DNA from: Microtetraspora niveoalba
GTDB lineage: Bacteria; Actinomycetota; Actinomycetes; Streptosporangiales; Streptosporangiaceae
Reading direction: 5' to 3'
Length of the DNA: 40,012 nucleotides
Assembly: GCF_001570405.1 (NCBI RefSeq)
Contig: NZ_BBYM01000055.1
Span: 1 to 40,012 of the forward strand
A program made the position numbers and the translations under genes. The notes beneath the pieces are model-generated. The model saw nothing but the letters and a program-made list of their open reading frames with translations, was not told the origin of the DNA and searched no databases. Below are positions 8,194-16,752 of this stretch, one piece after another (within the stretch, counting starts at the first letter, position 1; the number at the start of each line of letters is the position of its first letter).

Positions 8194-9165
8194 TCAGCCG
8201 CGGGGCTGCCAGAGCGTGACGGAGACGCCGTTCGGGGTGTCGGCGGAGGCGACGACGGCGCGCCCGTGCAGCGGGTCGTCGGTCTCCACCGGGCCGGACA
8301 ACACCCGCCCGCCCGTCCTGCGCACGCTCTCCAGCGCGGCAGGGAGGTCCCGGGTGCGTACGGACCACCCGCTGTGGCCGAGCGAGCGGGCCGGACGCTG
8401 CGCCGCCCGCCGGTCCACGCGGTGCCCGCCCGCGGCGGAGGTGACCTCGATCCGCGCCGTCTTCTCCCCGGCCAGGAACGCGAGGCGCATACGCGTGCCG
8501 TCCGGCAGCCCGGCGACCTTGTCGAACCCGGGGGAGGAGAACACCACGTCGTACCAGACGGCCATCCCCAGGCCGTCCGGCCCCCAGAACACGATCTCCG
8601 CGTCCGGGTCGGGGACGTGGCAGACGACCGACGTCAGCTCCGTGTACGGCCGGTCCGGGTCGGCCGCCCACGCCTCGGTGCCGCGCACCGCGGCGGGCTG
8701 GACGAAGACCACGACCGTCCCGTCCGGGGCGGGGCACACGCCCTGCGTCACCTCGACCTCGCGCTCGCCGACCGCGACGCCGTACGTGGTGGGCGGGGTG
8801 GCCCAGGTGTGCCCGGCCCGGCCCAGCTCGGCGTGCGCCGCCTCGATGTCGCGCGCGTACATGTCGATCCCGACCAGGCCGACGTCGAGGTTGTGCGGCG
8901 CCTCGGCGGGCGCGACCGGATCGGGGACGCGCACCAGGTGGATCCGCCCGGTCCCGGCGCCGGCGGCGGCGAGCGCGACCACCTCGACGTCGGCCGCGCC
9001 CGACCCCCACAACGTTCCCGCGACCGCCGCGGGGACGACGCCCTCGCCGGCCACCTGGTAGCCGAGCCGGCCGGCGAAGAAGTCCAGGTGGGGGCCGAAG
9101 TCGGTGACGCCGACGATCGCGGCGGTGATGCCCTCGACCAGCGGCTGCGGGGTGTTCTCGGTCAC
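8194..9165 (-). CDS. Two-domain VOC (glyoxalase/extradiol dioxygenase fold) protein
   Basis: The 323-residue protein looks like tandem vicinal-oxygen-chelate modules. The N-terminal half starts GITAAIVGVTDFGPHLDFFAGRLGY-like, the typical first beta-alpha unit. A second set of units includes YTELTSVVCHVPDPD, MAVWYDVVFSSPGFDK and TRDLPAALESVRRTGG. VOC enzymes bind a divalent metal and act as dioxygenases, lyases, isomerases or resistance proteins; I cannot name three metal ligands with confidence. I chose the GTG at 9165, preceded by AAGGA with ideal spacing, over a start 42 bp upstream that would run the protein through the palindromic control region. It is the first minus-strand gene of the island and is divergent from the lipocalin-like gene. 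Confidence 0.75.
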   Translation of the reverse strand: MTENTPQPLVEGITAAIVGVTDFGPHLDFFAGRLGYQVAGEGVVPAAVAGTLWGSGAADVEVVALAAAGAGTGRIHLVRVPDPVAPAEAPHNLDVGLVGIDMYARDIEAAHAELGRAGHTWATPPTTYGVAVGEREVEVTQGVCPAPDGTVVVFVQPAAVRGTEAWAADPDRPYTELTSVVCHVPDPDAEIVFWGPDGLGMAVWYDVVFSSPGFDKVAGLPDGTRMRLAFLAGEKTARIEVTSAAGGHRVDRRAAQRPARSLGHSGWSVRTRDLPAALESVRRTGGRVLSGPVETDDPLHGRAVVASADTPNGVSVTLWQPRG

Positions 9166-9187
9166 GGCGAATCCTTCGAAGCGAGTT

Positions 9188-9213
9188 TGTTCCTTGTATC
9201 GGAACACTGTTCC
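9188..9213. promoter_or_regulatory. Alternating TGTTCC/GGAACA operator array in the divergent promoter
   Basis: TGTTCC (9188-9193), GGAACA (9201-9206) and TGTTCC (9208-9213) form two overlapping inverted repeats. The second is a perfect 13-bp palindrome, GGAACACTGTTCC. The array lies 23-48 bp upstream of the VOC start and about 92 bp before the divergent gene at 9305, a suitable place for a repressor controlling both arms of the island. Confidence 0.55.
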
Positions 9214-9304
9214 ATTGGGGCTGAGATCACGCTAGGCTCGCCGCCGACGGCCTGTCAACGGTCCGTCTTCCCACCCACCGACCACCCGTGACCAGGGAGG
9301 ACCC

Positions 9305-9754
9305 ATGCGCGCAGCGCTTTCCGGGATGCCGATCATCGCCAAACACCTCGGTGAATGGCGGGGCGAGTACGTCCACATCGACGCCGACGGGGCCGTCGTG
9401 GACCGCCACGCGTCCCACCTGTACTGCCGCGTGCCGGAGGACGGTTCGTACGACATCCTCCAGACGAACACCTACACCTGGGCCGACGGGCGGCAGGAGT
9501 CGTTCGACTTCGGCGGCACGCTCGACGAGAACGGCGTCTGCCACTTCGACACCGACCGCATCGTCGGCGAGATGAGCCAGGTGGACGACCAGACGATCGT
9601 GCTGACCTGGTCGTACAAGAACGACCCGGACAACTACCTGTACGAGCTGATCCAGCTCTCCCGCGACGGCATGCACAAGTGCCGCACCTGGCAGTGGATG
9701 GACGGCGACCGCCTGGTCAAGCGCACCGTGATCAACGAGAACAAGGTCGCCTGA
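9305..9754 (+). CDS. Small lipocalin-like (possibly DUF3598-type) protein
   Basis: This 149-residue protein is rich in predicted beta strands with repeated Gly, Trp, Tyr and Asp: IIAKHLGEWRGEYVHID, YDILQTNTYTWADGRQE and TIVLTWSYKNDPDNYLYEL. The pattern suggests an eight-stranded barrel of the lipocalin/FABP or DUF3598 type, which usually binds small hydrophobic ligands. There is no signal peptide or membrane segment, so it should be cytosolic. GGGAGG four bases before the ATG fixes the start. It opens the plus-strand half of the island, about 175 bp before the ABC transporter genes. A ligand carrier or an unrecognised enzyme of the same pathway is a reasonable inference. Confidence 0.7.
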   Translation: MRAALSGMPIIAKHLGEWRGEYVHIDADGAVVDRHASHLYCRVPEDGSYDILQTNTYTWADGRQESFDFGGTLDENGVCHFDTDRIVGEMSQVDDQTIVLTWSYKNDPDNYLYELIQLSRDGMHKCRTWQWMDGDRLVKRTVINENKVA

Positions 9755-9867
9755 CCTCCGCCCTTCCGGGTTCCGTACGCCCGCGTCCCTGGCAGGGCAC
9801 CCCCAGGGCGCGGCGGCCTCCCCACCCGCGCGCCGCCCCGCGCGCCTCTCCCTCCGCCCACGGACAC

Positions 9868-9890
9868 CGCGCTCCATCCGTCGGAGCGCG
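9868..9890 (+). terminator. Hairpin between the lipocalin-like gene and the ABC transporter genes
   Basis: CGCGCTCC and GGAGCGCG form a perfect 8-bp stem around a 7-nt loop, 40 nt before the first permease start. No U tract follows. It could attenuate or end the upstream transcript. Confidence 0.4.
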
Positions 9891-9930
9891 TGATCCCGCA
9901 GCGCCCCCATTCCGCAAATGAGGACCCGGG

Positions 9931-10899
9931 ATGCTTCGATATGTCGGACGTCGGGTCGCCGGCCTCGCGCTGGTCCTGCTCATCGTCCTGACCCTCGTCT
10001 TCTTCATGCTCAGGGCCGCCCCCGGCGGGCCGGTCGACGCCTATCTGGGCATGAACCCCACTCCCGAGAAACGGGCCGAGGTCGAGCACCGCTTCGGTCT
10101 CGACCAGCCCGTCTGGGTGCAGTACGTCAAGTTCCTCGGCAACCTCGTCTCCGGAGACCTCGGCAACTCGCTCTTCAGCGACCGGCCCGTGAGCGCCATC
10201 ATCGGGGAGCGGCTGCCCGTCACCCTCGAACTCAGCCTCGCCGCCTTCGCCTTCTGGGTCGTCGTCGGCCTGGCCGCCGGCGCGCTGGCCGCCCGCAGGC
10301 GCGACTCGTTCACGGACGGCGTCGTGCGCGTGGTCAGCGTCGTGGCGCTGTCGATCCCGAGCTTCTGGCTCGCGCTCGTCCTGGTCGTCGTCTTCGGGCT
10401 CTACATCAAGGGAGTCCTGCCGTCGAGCGGCTGGGTGCCGTTCGCCCGGGATCCGTGGGACAACCTGCGCGGCGTGGTGCTGCCGGCCTTCGCCCTCGGC
10501 CTCGGCTCCGGCGCGATCATCGCGCGCACGCTGCGCGCCTCGATGATCGAGACGGCCCAGGCCGACTACGTCTCCTTCGCCCGCGCGATGGGGATGAGCG
10601 AGCGGCGCGTCCTGCGCGCGGTCACGCTGCGCAACGCGATCATCCCGACGGTCACCGTCATCGGGCTCATGCTCGGGGTCTTCGTCAGCGGCACCGTGCT
10701 CGTCGAGAACGTGTTCAACATCCCCGGCATCGGCCAGACCATCGTCGGCGCGTTCCGCCAGCACGACTATCCGCTGGCCATCGCCTGCACGCTGATCACC
10801 GCCTCGGTGTTCCTCGTCGCCAACCTGGTCGTCGACCTCCTCTACTTCGTGCTCAACCCCCGGATACGCGCCGGGTTCCTGAACGGGACGGCCCGCTGA
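9931..10899 (+). CDS. Dpp/Opp-type ABC transporter permease, first subunit (DppB-like)
   Basis: The 322-residue inner-membrane protein begins MLRYVGRRVAGLALVLLIV, the classic DppB N-terminus. FFMLRAAPGGPVD follows, and a large external loop with FGLDQPVWVQYVKFLGNLVSGDLG. Five further membrane segments follow. The ATPase-coupling EAA loop reads DYVSFARAMGMSERRVLRAVTLRNAIIP-like near residues 210-235. This family imports peptides, nickel, opines or other small solutes. A GGAC-rich site precedes the ATG. It begins a tight operon in which the next genes are one base apart or overlap, ending with two ATPases, so all five subunits of an importer are present. Confidence 0.93.
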   Translation: MLRYVGRRVAGLALVLLIVLTLVFFMLRAAPGGPVDAYLGMNPTPEKRAEVEHRFGLDQPVWVQYVKFLGNLVSGDLGNSLFSDRPVSAIIGERLPVTLELSLAAFAFWVVVGLAAGALAARRRDSFTDGVVRVVSVVALSIPSFWLALVLVVVFGLYIKGVLPSSGWVPFARDPWDNLRGVVLPAFALGLGSGAIIARTLRASMIETAQADYVSFARAMGMSERRVLRAVTLRNAIIPTVTVIGLMLGVFVSGTVLVENVFNIPGIGQTIVGAFRQHDYPLAIACTLITASVFLVANLVVDLLYFVLNPRIRAGFLNGTAR

Positions 10900-10900
10900 C

Positions 10901-11800
10901 ATGGTGATGACCCGAGTGCTCCCGGGCGCGCGCGCCGCTCGTCGCCGCCCGCGCCTGCCGCGGATGTCCGCGCTGACCTGGATCGGCCTGGTCCTGCTGC
11001 TGCTGTTCCTGCTGCTGGCCGTCGCCGGTCCGATCATCGCGGGCGACTCGACCGTACGGACGGGCGACACCCTCGCCGCCCCGGGCGCCGGGCACCTGTT
11101 CGGCACCGACCACCTCCAGCGGGACCTGTTCGCCCGCACGGCCGAGGGCGCACGGGTGTCCCTGCTGGTCGCCGTGGCGGGCGTCGGATTCGGCCTCGTG
11201 GTCGCGGTGCCCGCCGGGCTGGTGGCCGGGTACTACGGCGGGCGCTGGCCGGACGACGTGATCATGCGGATCCTGGAGGCGCTCCAGGCGCTGCCGCTGT
11301 TCGTCTTCGCGCTCTTCGTCATCGGCGTCACCGGGACCGGCGACTCCGAGATCGGCCCCGTCACCCTCACCTCGACCGCCAAGGTCGTGCTGCTCCTCGG
11401 CGTCGGCTTCATCCCGTACTTCGCCCGGGTGACCCGGTCGGCGACGCTCGTCGAGGTGCAGGAGGACTACGTGAACGCGCTGCGGGTGATCGGGGTCCCC
11501 CGATGGCGCGTCGTCGGCGGCGAGATCCTCGTCAACGTGCTCCCGCCGGTCCTGGTCCAGGCGTTCCTGTGGGTCGGCGTCGCCGTCTTCGCGGAGAGCG
11601 CCCTCAGCTTCCTCGGCCTCGGGATCCAGCCGCCCCAGCCCAGCCTGGGCAACATCCTCGGCGACGCGACCGGCTACATGCTGCTCGGCGCGTGGTGGTA
11701 CTCGATCATCCCGGGCCTGGTCATCCTGGCCGCCACCATCGGCTTCAACCTCGTCGGCGACGGCCTCGGAGACGCCCTCGACGCCGACGCCCGCCGCTGA
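10901..11800 (+). CDS. Dpp/Opp-type ABC transporter permease, second subunit (DppC-like)
   Basis: The 299-residue partner permease starts one base after the previous stop, so translation is probably coupled; an in-frame ATG at 10907 is an alternative start. It has the DppC-type N-terminal helix (LTWIGLVLLLLFLLLAVAG), the family hallmark HLFGTDHLQRDLFAR, and an EAA loop with DYVNALRVIGVPRWRVVGGE. The segment SALSFLGLGIQPPQPSLG is typical of the C-terminal part. With the first permease it forms the membrane channel. No frameshift or missing segment is seen. Confidence 0.93.
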   Translation: MVMTRVLPGARAARRRPRLPRMSALTWIGLVLLLLFLLLAVAGPIIAGDSTVRTGDTLAAPGAGHLFGTDHLQRDLFARTAEGARVSLLVAVAGVGFGLVVAVPAGLVAGYYGGRWPDDVIMRILEALQALPLFVFALFVIGVTGTGDSEIGPVTLTSTAKVVLLLGVGFIPYFARVTRSATLVEVQEDYVNALRVIGVPRWRVVGGEILVNVLPPVLVQAFLWVGVAVFAESALSFLGLGIQPPQPSLGNILGDATGYMLLGAWWYSIIPGLVILAATIGFNLVGDGLGDALDADARR

Positions 11801-11847
11801 GCCCGCCGCCGCGGCTCCGCATCCCCCCACTCCTTTGAGGACACGTG

Positions 11848-13431
11848 ATGACTGACATCTCCCGTTCCACGTTCGACCGCCGCCGGTTCCTGACGATGAC
11901 CGGCGTGCTCACCGCGGGCGCGCTCGCGCTGGCCGCCTGCGGCACGGACGACGCCGCGACCGGAGGCGCCGCCGGCGACGGCGCGGCCAAGGGGAGCGCG
12001 CCGGTCGAGACACTCGCGTTCGGCGTCGTCTCGATCTCCGACTACATGAACCCGCTCACCAACACGTCCAAGCGGGTGCACTGGATCACCGACCCGGTCG
12101 TGGAGTCCCTCTACACCTACGACTCCTCGCTGAAGTCCGTCCCGCTGCTGGCCGACGGCGAGCCGGAGATCTCGAAGGACGGCCTGACCTGGACGATCAA
12201 GCTCAAGGAGGGCGTCACCCACCACAACGGCGACCCGCTCACCGCCGACGACGTGGTGGCGACCGTCAAGTACGTCACCGACCCCAAGAGCACGAGCGAC
12301 TGGACGTCCTTCTTCGTCGGCTACGTCAAGGGCGCGGAGGCCGTGGACGAGCGGACCGTGAAGATCACGGTGACCATGCCGCTCGGCGTGCTCCGCTCCC
12401 ACCTCACGAACCTGCCCATCGTGCACAAGGACTTCGTGAGCCGGACCGACACCACCATGGGCACCGGGCCGTTCAAGATCGACAAGGTGGCCCAGGGGCG
12501 GGAGGTCTCGCTCGTGCGCAACGACGCCTACCACGGGACGAAGCCCGCCCTGCGCGGCGTCGTCTTCCAGGCCGTCCCCGACCCGGCCACCCGGCTGGTG
12601 AACCTCCGCGAAGGAAAGATCCACATCATGACCGACGTCTCCCCGGAGAGCGTCGGCCTGCTCAAGCAGGACAGCGCGATCAAGGTGCACGAGATCAGCG
12701 CGCCCAGCGACCTCATCACGTACTTCGTGACGGACAAGGCGCCCTTCGACGACGTCCGGGTGCGCCGGGCGCTCGCGTACGCGATGGACCGCAAGGGCGT
12801 GCGCGACATCGTTTACGGCGGGAGCGCGCAGATCGCCCAGGGCCCGATCGGCCCCGCGGTCGAGGGCCACGACCCCTCCATCCAGCTCTACGGCGAGGGC
12901 CCGGACGCCGCGAAGGCCAAGGCGCTGCTCGCCGAGGCGGGCGTGGCCTCCCTGGAGTTCACGCTGATGATCACCGGCGACGCGCTGATGAAGAACATCG
13001 GCCAGGTGCTCGCCGAGGGCTGGAAGCAGGCGGGCATCACCTGCACCCTCGACGTCCTCGACTTCAGCCCCTGGGTGAAGAACTGGGCGACCGGCGAGTA
13101 CCAGATGGCGATGACCTCGTTCGAGAGCGGCTTCGGCGCCGGCCGCACCGCCTTCACGCTGATCGGCCCGATGAGCTCGAAGAACCCGCTGAACTTCGGC
13201 TACAAGAACGACGAGGTGGACAAGCTGCTCTCCGAGGCGTGGGCCACCTCCGACGACGCCGAGCGGGCCGACATCTGCAAGAAGATCAACGGCATCCTCG
13301 CGAACGACGCCATCATGATGCCGCCCGTCTATCCCCGGCTCATCGTGGCGCAGCGTACGGACATCACCCCGATCGACGAGACGCTCATGGGCGTCAGCCG
13401 GGTCGCGATCCCCCCGCTGCGAGCCGTCTGA
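11848..13431 (+). CDS. Solute-binding lipoprotein of the Dpp/Opp importer (SBP family 5)
   Basis: The 527-residue product starts MTDISRSTFDRRRFLTMTG. It has a twin-arginine motif, a hydrophobic stretch and a lipobox ending in Cys near residue 32 (ALAAC), so it is exported by Tat and lipid-anchored outside the membrane. SBP_bac_5 features follow: SDYMNPL, WITDPVVESLY, WTIKLKEGVTHHNGDPLTADDV, GTGPFKI and DDVRVRRALAYAMDRKGV. GAGG seven bases upstream favours the ATG at 11848 over a GTG three bases earlier. It captures the substrate for the permease pair encoded just upstream, and its stop overlaps the next start. Tat export of a binding protein suggests folding or cofactor capture before export, which is inference. 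Confidence 0.92.
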   Translation: MTDISRSTFDRRRFLTMTGVLTAGALALAACGTDDAATGGAAGDGAAKGSAPVETLAFGVVSISDYMNPLTNTSKRVHWITDPVVESLYTYDSSLKSVPLLADGEPEISKDGLTWTIKLKEGVTHHNGDPLTADDVVATVKYVTDPKSTSDWTSFFVGYVKGAEAVDERTVKITVTMPLGVLRSHLTNLPIVHKDFVSRTDTTMGTGPFKIDKVAQGREVSLVRNDAYHGTKPALRGVVFQAVPDPATRLVNLREGKIHIMTDVSPESVGLLKQDSAIKVHEISAPSDLITYFVTDKAPFDDVRVRRALAYAMDRKGVRDIVYGGSAQIAQGPIGPAVEGHDPSIQLYGEGPDAAKAKALLAEAGVASLEFTLMITGDALMKNIGQVLAEGWKQAGITCTLDVLDFSPWVKNWATGEYQMAMTSFESGFGAGRTAFTLIGPMSSKNPLNFGYKNDEVDKLLSEAWATSDDAERADICKKINGILANDAIMMPPVYPRLIVAQRTDITPIDETLMGVSRVAIPPLRAV

Positions 13432-14489
13432 TGGCCGCCGCGCCGGAGACCACCGTGCCGGAGACCACCGTGCCGGATTCCACCGGACCGGACACCACCG
13501 GACCGGAGGCCGCCGGGGCGGGCGCGCCCGCCCCGGGCGGCTCCCCGCTGCTGTCCGTACGGGACCTCGCCGTCGCGTTCCGGACCCGGGACGGCGAGGT
13601 GCCCGCCGTGCGCGAGGTCTCCTTCGACCTGGCCCGCGGCGAGATCCTCGGCCTGGTCGGCGAGTCGGGGTCGGGCAAGAGCACCATGCTCACCGCGCTC
13701 ATGCGCATGCTGCCGCGCAACGCCGCGATCACCTCCGGGCGGGTGAGCTTCGACGGCGTCGAGCTGACCGCCCTGCGCGAGAACGGCATGCGCCGGCTGC
13801 GCGGCGACCGGATCGGCCTGATCCCGCAGCGGCCGATGACGTCGCTGTCCCCGGCCACCCCCGTCGGCCGCCAGCTCCGCTGGCACCTCGACGGGCTCGA
13901 CGAGGACGGGCGGCTGCGGGAGCTGCTCGCGGGAGTCGGCCTCGGGGCCGTGCTCGACCGGCTGGACGGCTACCCGTTCGAGTTCTCCGGCGGTCAGCTC
14001 CAGCGGCTGCTCATCGCCGTCGCCGCCCTCGGCAAGCGGCCCGACCTGCTGCTCGCCGACGAGCCGACGACGACGCTCGACGCGACCGTGCAGGCGCAGG
14101 TGCTGCGGCTGCTGCTGGAGCTGCGCGACCGCATGGGGCTCGCGATGGTGTTCGTCACCCACGACCTCGGCGTGATCTCGCAGGTCAGCGATCGCATCGG
14201 GGTCATGTACGCGGGACGGCTGGTCGAGATCGCCCCGGCCGGCGCGCTGTTCGACGCGCCCCGCCACCCGTACACGCGGGCGCTGCTGGAGGCGATCCCC
14301 GGCCGGCGCCGCCGGGGCGAGCCGCTGAAGGCCATCCCCGGCACGGTCGCGGGCGCGAACCGGCTCCCCGGATGCCCGTTCGCCCCGCGCTGCGCCGCCG
14401 TCGTCGACCGGTGCCACGAGGAGAACCCGGAGGTACGCGAAGTGGGGGAGTCGCTGGTGCGCTGCCATCGGGCGGAGGAGGACCGGTGA
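13431..14489 (+). CDS. ABC transporter ATPase, DppD-like
   Basis: The 352-residue ATPase energises the importer. It has Walker A GESGSGKS, Q-loop IPQRPMTSLSP, signature FSGGQLQR, Walker B LLLADEPT and H-loop FVTHDLG. The oligopeptide/dipeptide C-terminal extension has a Cys cluster (GCPFAPRC and later RC). Its ATG shares one base with the stop of the binding-protein gene, and its end overlaps the next gene by four bases. The first 35 residues are an added PETTV/PDTTG repeat that is not part of the fold; a later start is not supported by a better ribosome binding site. The family is certain; the substrate is not. Confidence 0.93.
   Translation: MAAAPETTVPETTVPDSTGPDTTGPEAAGAGAPAPGGSPLLSVRDLAVAFRTRDGEVPAVREVSFDLARGEILGLVGESGSGKSTMLTALMRMLPRNAAITSGRVSFDGVELTALRENGMRRLRGDRIGLIPQRPMTSLSPATPVGRQLRWHLDGLDEDGRLRELLAGVGLGAVLDRLDGYPFEFSGGQLQRLLIAVAALGKRPDLLLADEPTTTLDATVQAQVLRLLLELRDRMGLAMVFVTHDLGVISQVSDRIGVMYAGRLVEIAPAGALFDAPRHPYTRALLEAIPGRRRRGEPLKAIPGTVAGANRLPGCPFAPRCAAVVDRCHEENPEVREVGESLVRCHRAEEDR
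13443..13517 (+). repeat. 15-bp tandem repeat encoding a PETTV-like N-terminus
   Basis: Five consecutive 15-bp units begin CCGGA; the first two are identical and the others diverged. They encode PETTV, PETTV, PDSTG, PDTTG and PEAAG ahead of the ATPase core. Confidence 0.8.
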
Positions 14490-15427
14490 GCGCGGTCAGG
14501 GCGGAGGACCTGAGGAAGCACTACCGGATCAGGTCCGGGCGCGGCGGCGACCGAGTGGTGCACGCGGTCGACGGCGTCTCGTTCGAGGTGCCCGCCGGCC
14601 GAACGCTCGCCATCATCGGTGAGTCCGGCTGCGGCAAGTCCACGATCGCCCGGATGCTGGTCCGGCTGACCGAGCCGACCGGGGGCCGGATCCTCGTCCA
14701 CGGCCGCGACGGCGTGGACCGGCGGGCGATCCAGCTCGTGTCGCAGAACCCCTGGTCGGCGCTCAACCGGCGCAAGAGCATCCGCCACGCGCTGGAGCAG
14801 CCGCTGGCCGTACACGGGCTGCACCCCGGCCGGGCGGCGCGGGCCGCCCGGGTGCGCGAGCTGCTCGGTCTGGTCGGCCTGGACGAGGCGTACCTCGACC
14901 GCCGTCCGGGCGGGGTGAGCGGCGGCGAGCTGCAGCGGGTGACCGTCGCCAGGGCGCTGGCCGTCGAGCCGAAGGTCCTCGTGCTGGACGAGCCGACCGC
15001 CAGCCTCGACGTCAGCGTCAAGGCGCTGCTGGTCAACCTGCTGCTGGACCTGAAACAGCGCCTCGGCCTCAGCTACGTGCTCATCACGCACGAGATCGAC
15101 ATCGCCCGGCACCTGGCCGACGACGTCGCGGTCATGTACCTCGGCCGGTTCGTCGAGACGGGCGAAGCGGAGCGGGTGTTCGACGCGCCCCGCCACCCGT
15201 ACACGCGGGCGCTGCTCGCCGCCGTTCCCGCCCCAGGCCGGGAGCCCGCGGAGCCGCTTCCCGGCGAGGTGCCCTCCGCCGTCGCGCCGCCGCCCGGCTG
15301 CCGGTTCCACACCCGCTGCCCGCTGGCCCTCGACGCCTGCGCCCGCGCCGTCCCCGCCCTGGAGCCCGTCGCGGACGGCCGGCTACTGGCGTGCCTGCGC
15401 GCGGACGAGCCGCCGTCGCCCCGCTGA
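14486..15427 (+). CDS. ABC transporter ATPase, DppF-like
   Basis: The 313-residue second ATPase contains Walker [10 protein letters not shown]-loop [14 protein letters not shown], signature VSGGELQR, Walker [13 protein letters not shown] and H-loop LITHEIDIA. The Cys-containing oligopeptide C-terminal extension ([14 protein letters not shown]) is present. Its GTG start overlaps the previous stop in a GTGA arrangement, so the two ATPases are translationally coupled and probably form the usual heterodimer. It closes the five-gene transporter set. Confidence 0.93.
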   Translation: MSAVRAEDLRKHYRIRSGRGGDRVVHAVDGVSFEVPAGRTLAIIGESGCGKSTIARMLVRLTEPTGGRILVHGRDGVDRRAIQLVSQNPWSALNRRKSIRHALEQPLAVHGLHPGRAARAARVRELLGLVGLDEAYLDRRPGGVSGGELQRVTVARALAVEPKVLVLDEPTASLDVSVKALLVNLLLDLKQRLGLSYVLITHEIDIARHLADDVAVMYLGRFVETGEAERVFDAPRHPYTRALLAAVPAPGREPAEPLPGEVPSAVAPPPGCRFHTRCPLALDACARAVPALEPVADGRLLACLRADEPPSPR

Positions 15428-15457
15428 AAGCGCGTCGAGCGGCCCGAGCCCACCGAG

Positions 15458-15542
15458 CCCGATCATCCGACCCCGATCAACCAGCCCGATCAACCAGCCC
15501 GATCAGCGAGCCCGATCACTCGGACCGTCACCGAGCCCGATC
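15458..15542 (+). repeat. 13-bp-period CCCGATC repeats before the nitrilase-fold gene
   Basis: CCCGATC occurs at 15458, 15472, 15485, 15498, 15511 and 15536, mostly 13 bp apart within AACCAGCCCGATC-type units. The array fills the gap between the last ATPase and the next gene. It may be slippage-derived or a multi-site operator; nothing decides between these. Confidence 0.65.
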
Positions 15543-15590
15543 ACCCGACCTGTCACCCAGGCCGACATTGAGAAGGAGAACGAGAACGCG

Positions 15591-16631
15591 ATGACCGACA
15601 CGGCGAAACCCGCGCTCGTCCAGGACACCGACGGCGGCTACCCCACCGTCCCGCTGGCCAAGGACGTCTGGACGCTCGGCGTCGTCCAGTCCCGGGTGCA
15701 TCCCACGCCGGATCCGTCGGGGATGAAGGCGAACCTCGACCACATGCTGCACCTGGTCGACAACGCGTTCCACATCGGGTTCGGCTTCAAGCCCGACCTG
15801 CTGCTGTTCCACGAGTTCCCGATCAGCGGCTGGGACCACTGGACCAAGGCCGAGATCGAGCGCCGGTGCATCGAGATCCCCGGCGAGGAGACCGAGCTGA
15901 TCTCCGCCAAGGCCCGGCAACACGGGTGCCACATCGCCTTCGGCGCGTACGTGCGCGATCCGGACTGGCCGGGCCACGTGCTCAGCGTCACCACGTTGAT
16001 CGGCCCGGACGGCGAGATCGTGGCCAAGCACTGGAAGGCGCGTAACGTCAAGGGCCTCTTCCAGGGCCAGGAGCTGTTCACCACCACCGTCTACGACGTG
16101 CTGGACGAGTACGTCGAGAAGTACGGCGAGGACGCGGTGGTCCCGGTGGCCCGCACCCCGCTGGGCAACATCACCATGTCCTCCACGCAGCTCGAACCGG
16201 AGCTGTTCCGGGCCGCGGCCATCAAGGGCGCCGAGATCTTCCTGCGCACCGCGACCGGCAGCTTCACCGAGATCGACGTCCGCTCCACGGCGCTGCACAA
16301 CAGGGTGTACTGCGCGATCGCCAACAACTCCGTGCTCTCGGCCGAGACGAACTTCTTCGAGGACACCGGCGCCGGCGGCTCCGCCATCTACGGCCCGGAC
16401 GGCGGGGTCGTCGCGGCCGCCGACAGCAAGTTCGAGAAGCTCGTCACCGGGCAGATCCCGATCGCCGCGTTCCGGGCCCGGCATCGCCAGCCGGACATCC
16501 ACTGGGACCTCTACCGGCCGATCTTCGAGTGCTACCGCAGCCGCTTCGAGCCCGGCCTCTACTCGCCGTACCAGCCGGAGAGCCTCTCCGACGCCGCCCG
16601 CTACCTGGAGGGCCGCTCCCGCTGGCGGTGA
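15591..16631 (+). CDS. Nitrilase-fold carbon-nitrogen hydrolase homologue with Ser at the catalytic Cys position
   Basis: The 346-residue protein has the CN-hydrolase layout: LGVVQSRVHP start strand, catalytic-Glu motif LLFHEFPISG (E75), Lys motif VAKHWKARNVKG (K146 or K149), and the third motif LGNITMSSTQLEPELFRAAAIKGAEIFLR-like at about 191-219. In formamidases, amidases and nitrilases this third motif is ICYDxxFPE. Here the Cys aligns with Ser197 (codon TCC, 16179-16181), and the neighbouring Tyr and Asp are also changed. The rest of the fold, including GAGGSAIYGPDGG, is intact and the gene has no frameshift. It is therefore either a non-Cys enzyme, a binding or scaffolding homologue, or a clade with another chemistry. 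AAGGAG lies upstream. It follows the importer genes and probably acts on the imported compound. Confidence 0.85.
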   Translation: MTDTAKPALVQDTDGGYPTVPLAKDVWTLGVVQSRVHPTPDPSGMKANLDHMLHLVDNAFHIGFGFKPDLLLFHEFPISGWDHWTKAEIERRCIEIPGEETELISAKARQHGCHIAFGAYVRDPDWPGHVLSVTTLIGPDGEIVAKHWKARNVKGLFQGQELFTTTVYDVLDEYVEKYGEDAVVPVARTPLGNITMSSTQLEPELFRAAAIKGAEIFLRTATGSFTEIDVRSTALHNRVYCAIANNSVLSAETNFFEDTGAGGSAIYGPDGGVVAAADSKFEKLVTGQIPIAAFRARHRQPDIHWDLYRPIFECYRSRFEPGLYSPYQPESLSDAARYLEGRSRWR

Positions 16632-16684
16632 CCTCCCGGGCGCACCGGTCCGAACGAGACCTCCCGGACCTCGTTCTGAAACAA

Positions 16685-16716
16685 GCGACCGGGCCGGGGC
16701 GCGGGCGCCCGGTCGC
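16685..16716. terminator. Hairpin between convergent nitrilase-fold and amine-oxidase genes
   Basis: GCGACCGGGC and GCCCGGTCGC make a perfect 10-bp stem around a 12-nt loop. A second inverted repeat, GAACGAG with CTCGTTC, lies just before it at 16652-16676. Lying between two convergent genes, it probably ends transcription in both directions, although no U tract is present. Confidence 0.55.
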
Positions 16717-16752
16717 GGTGGTGCGCCGCCGACGGCGGGCGAACCGGCCGAG

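Noticed and set aside
9166-9207. Upstream start for the VOC gene
   Set aside because: It would extend translation through the TGTTCC/GGAACA palindromes, while the GTG at 9165 has a well-spaced AAGGA.
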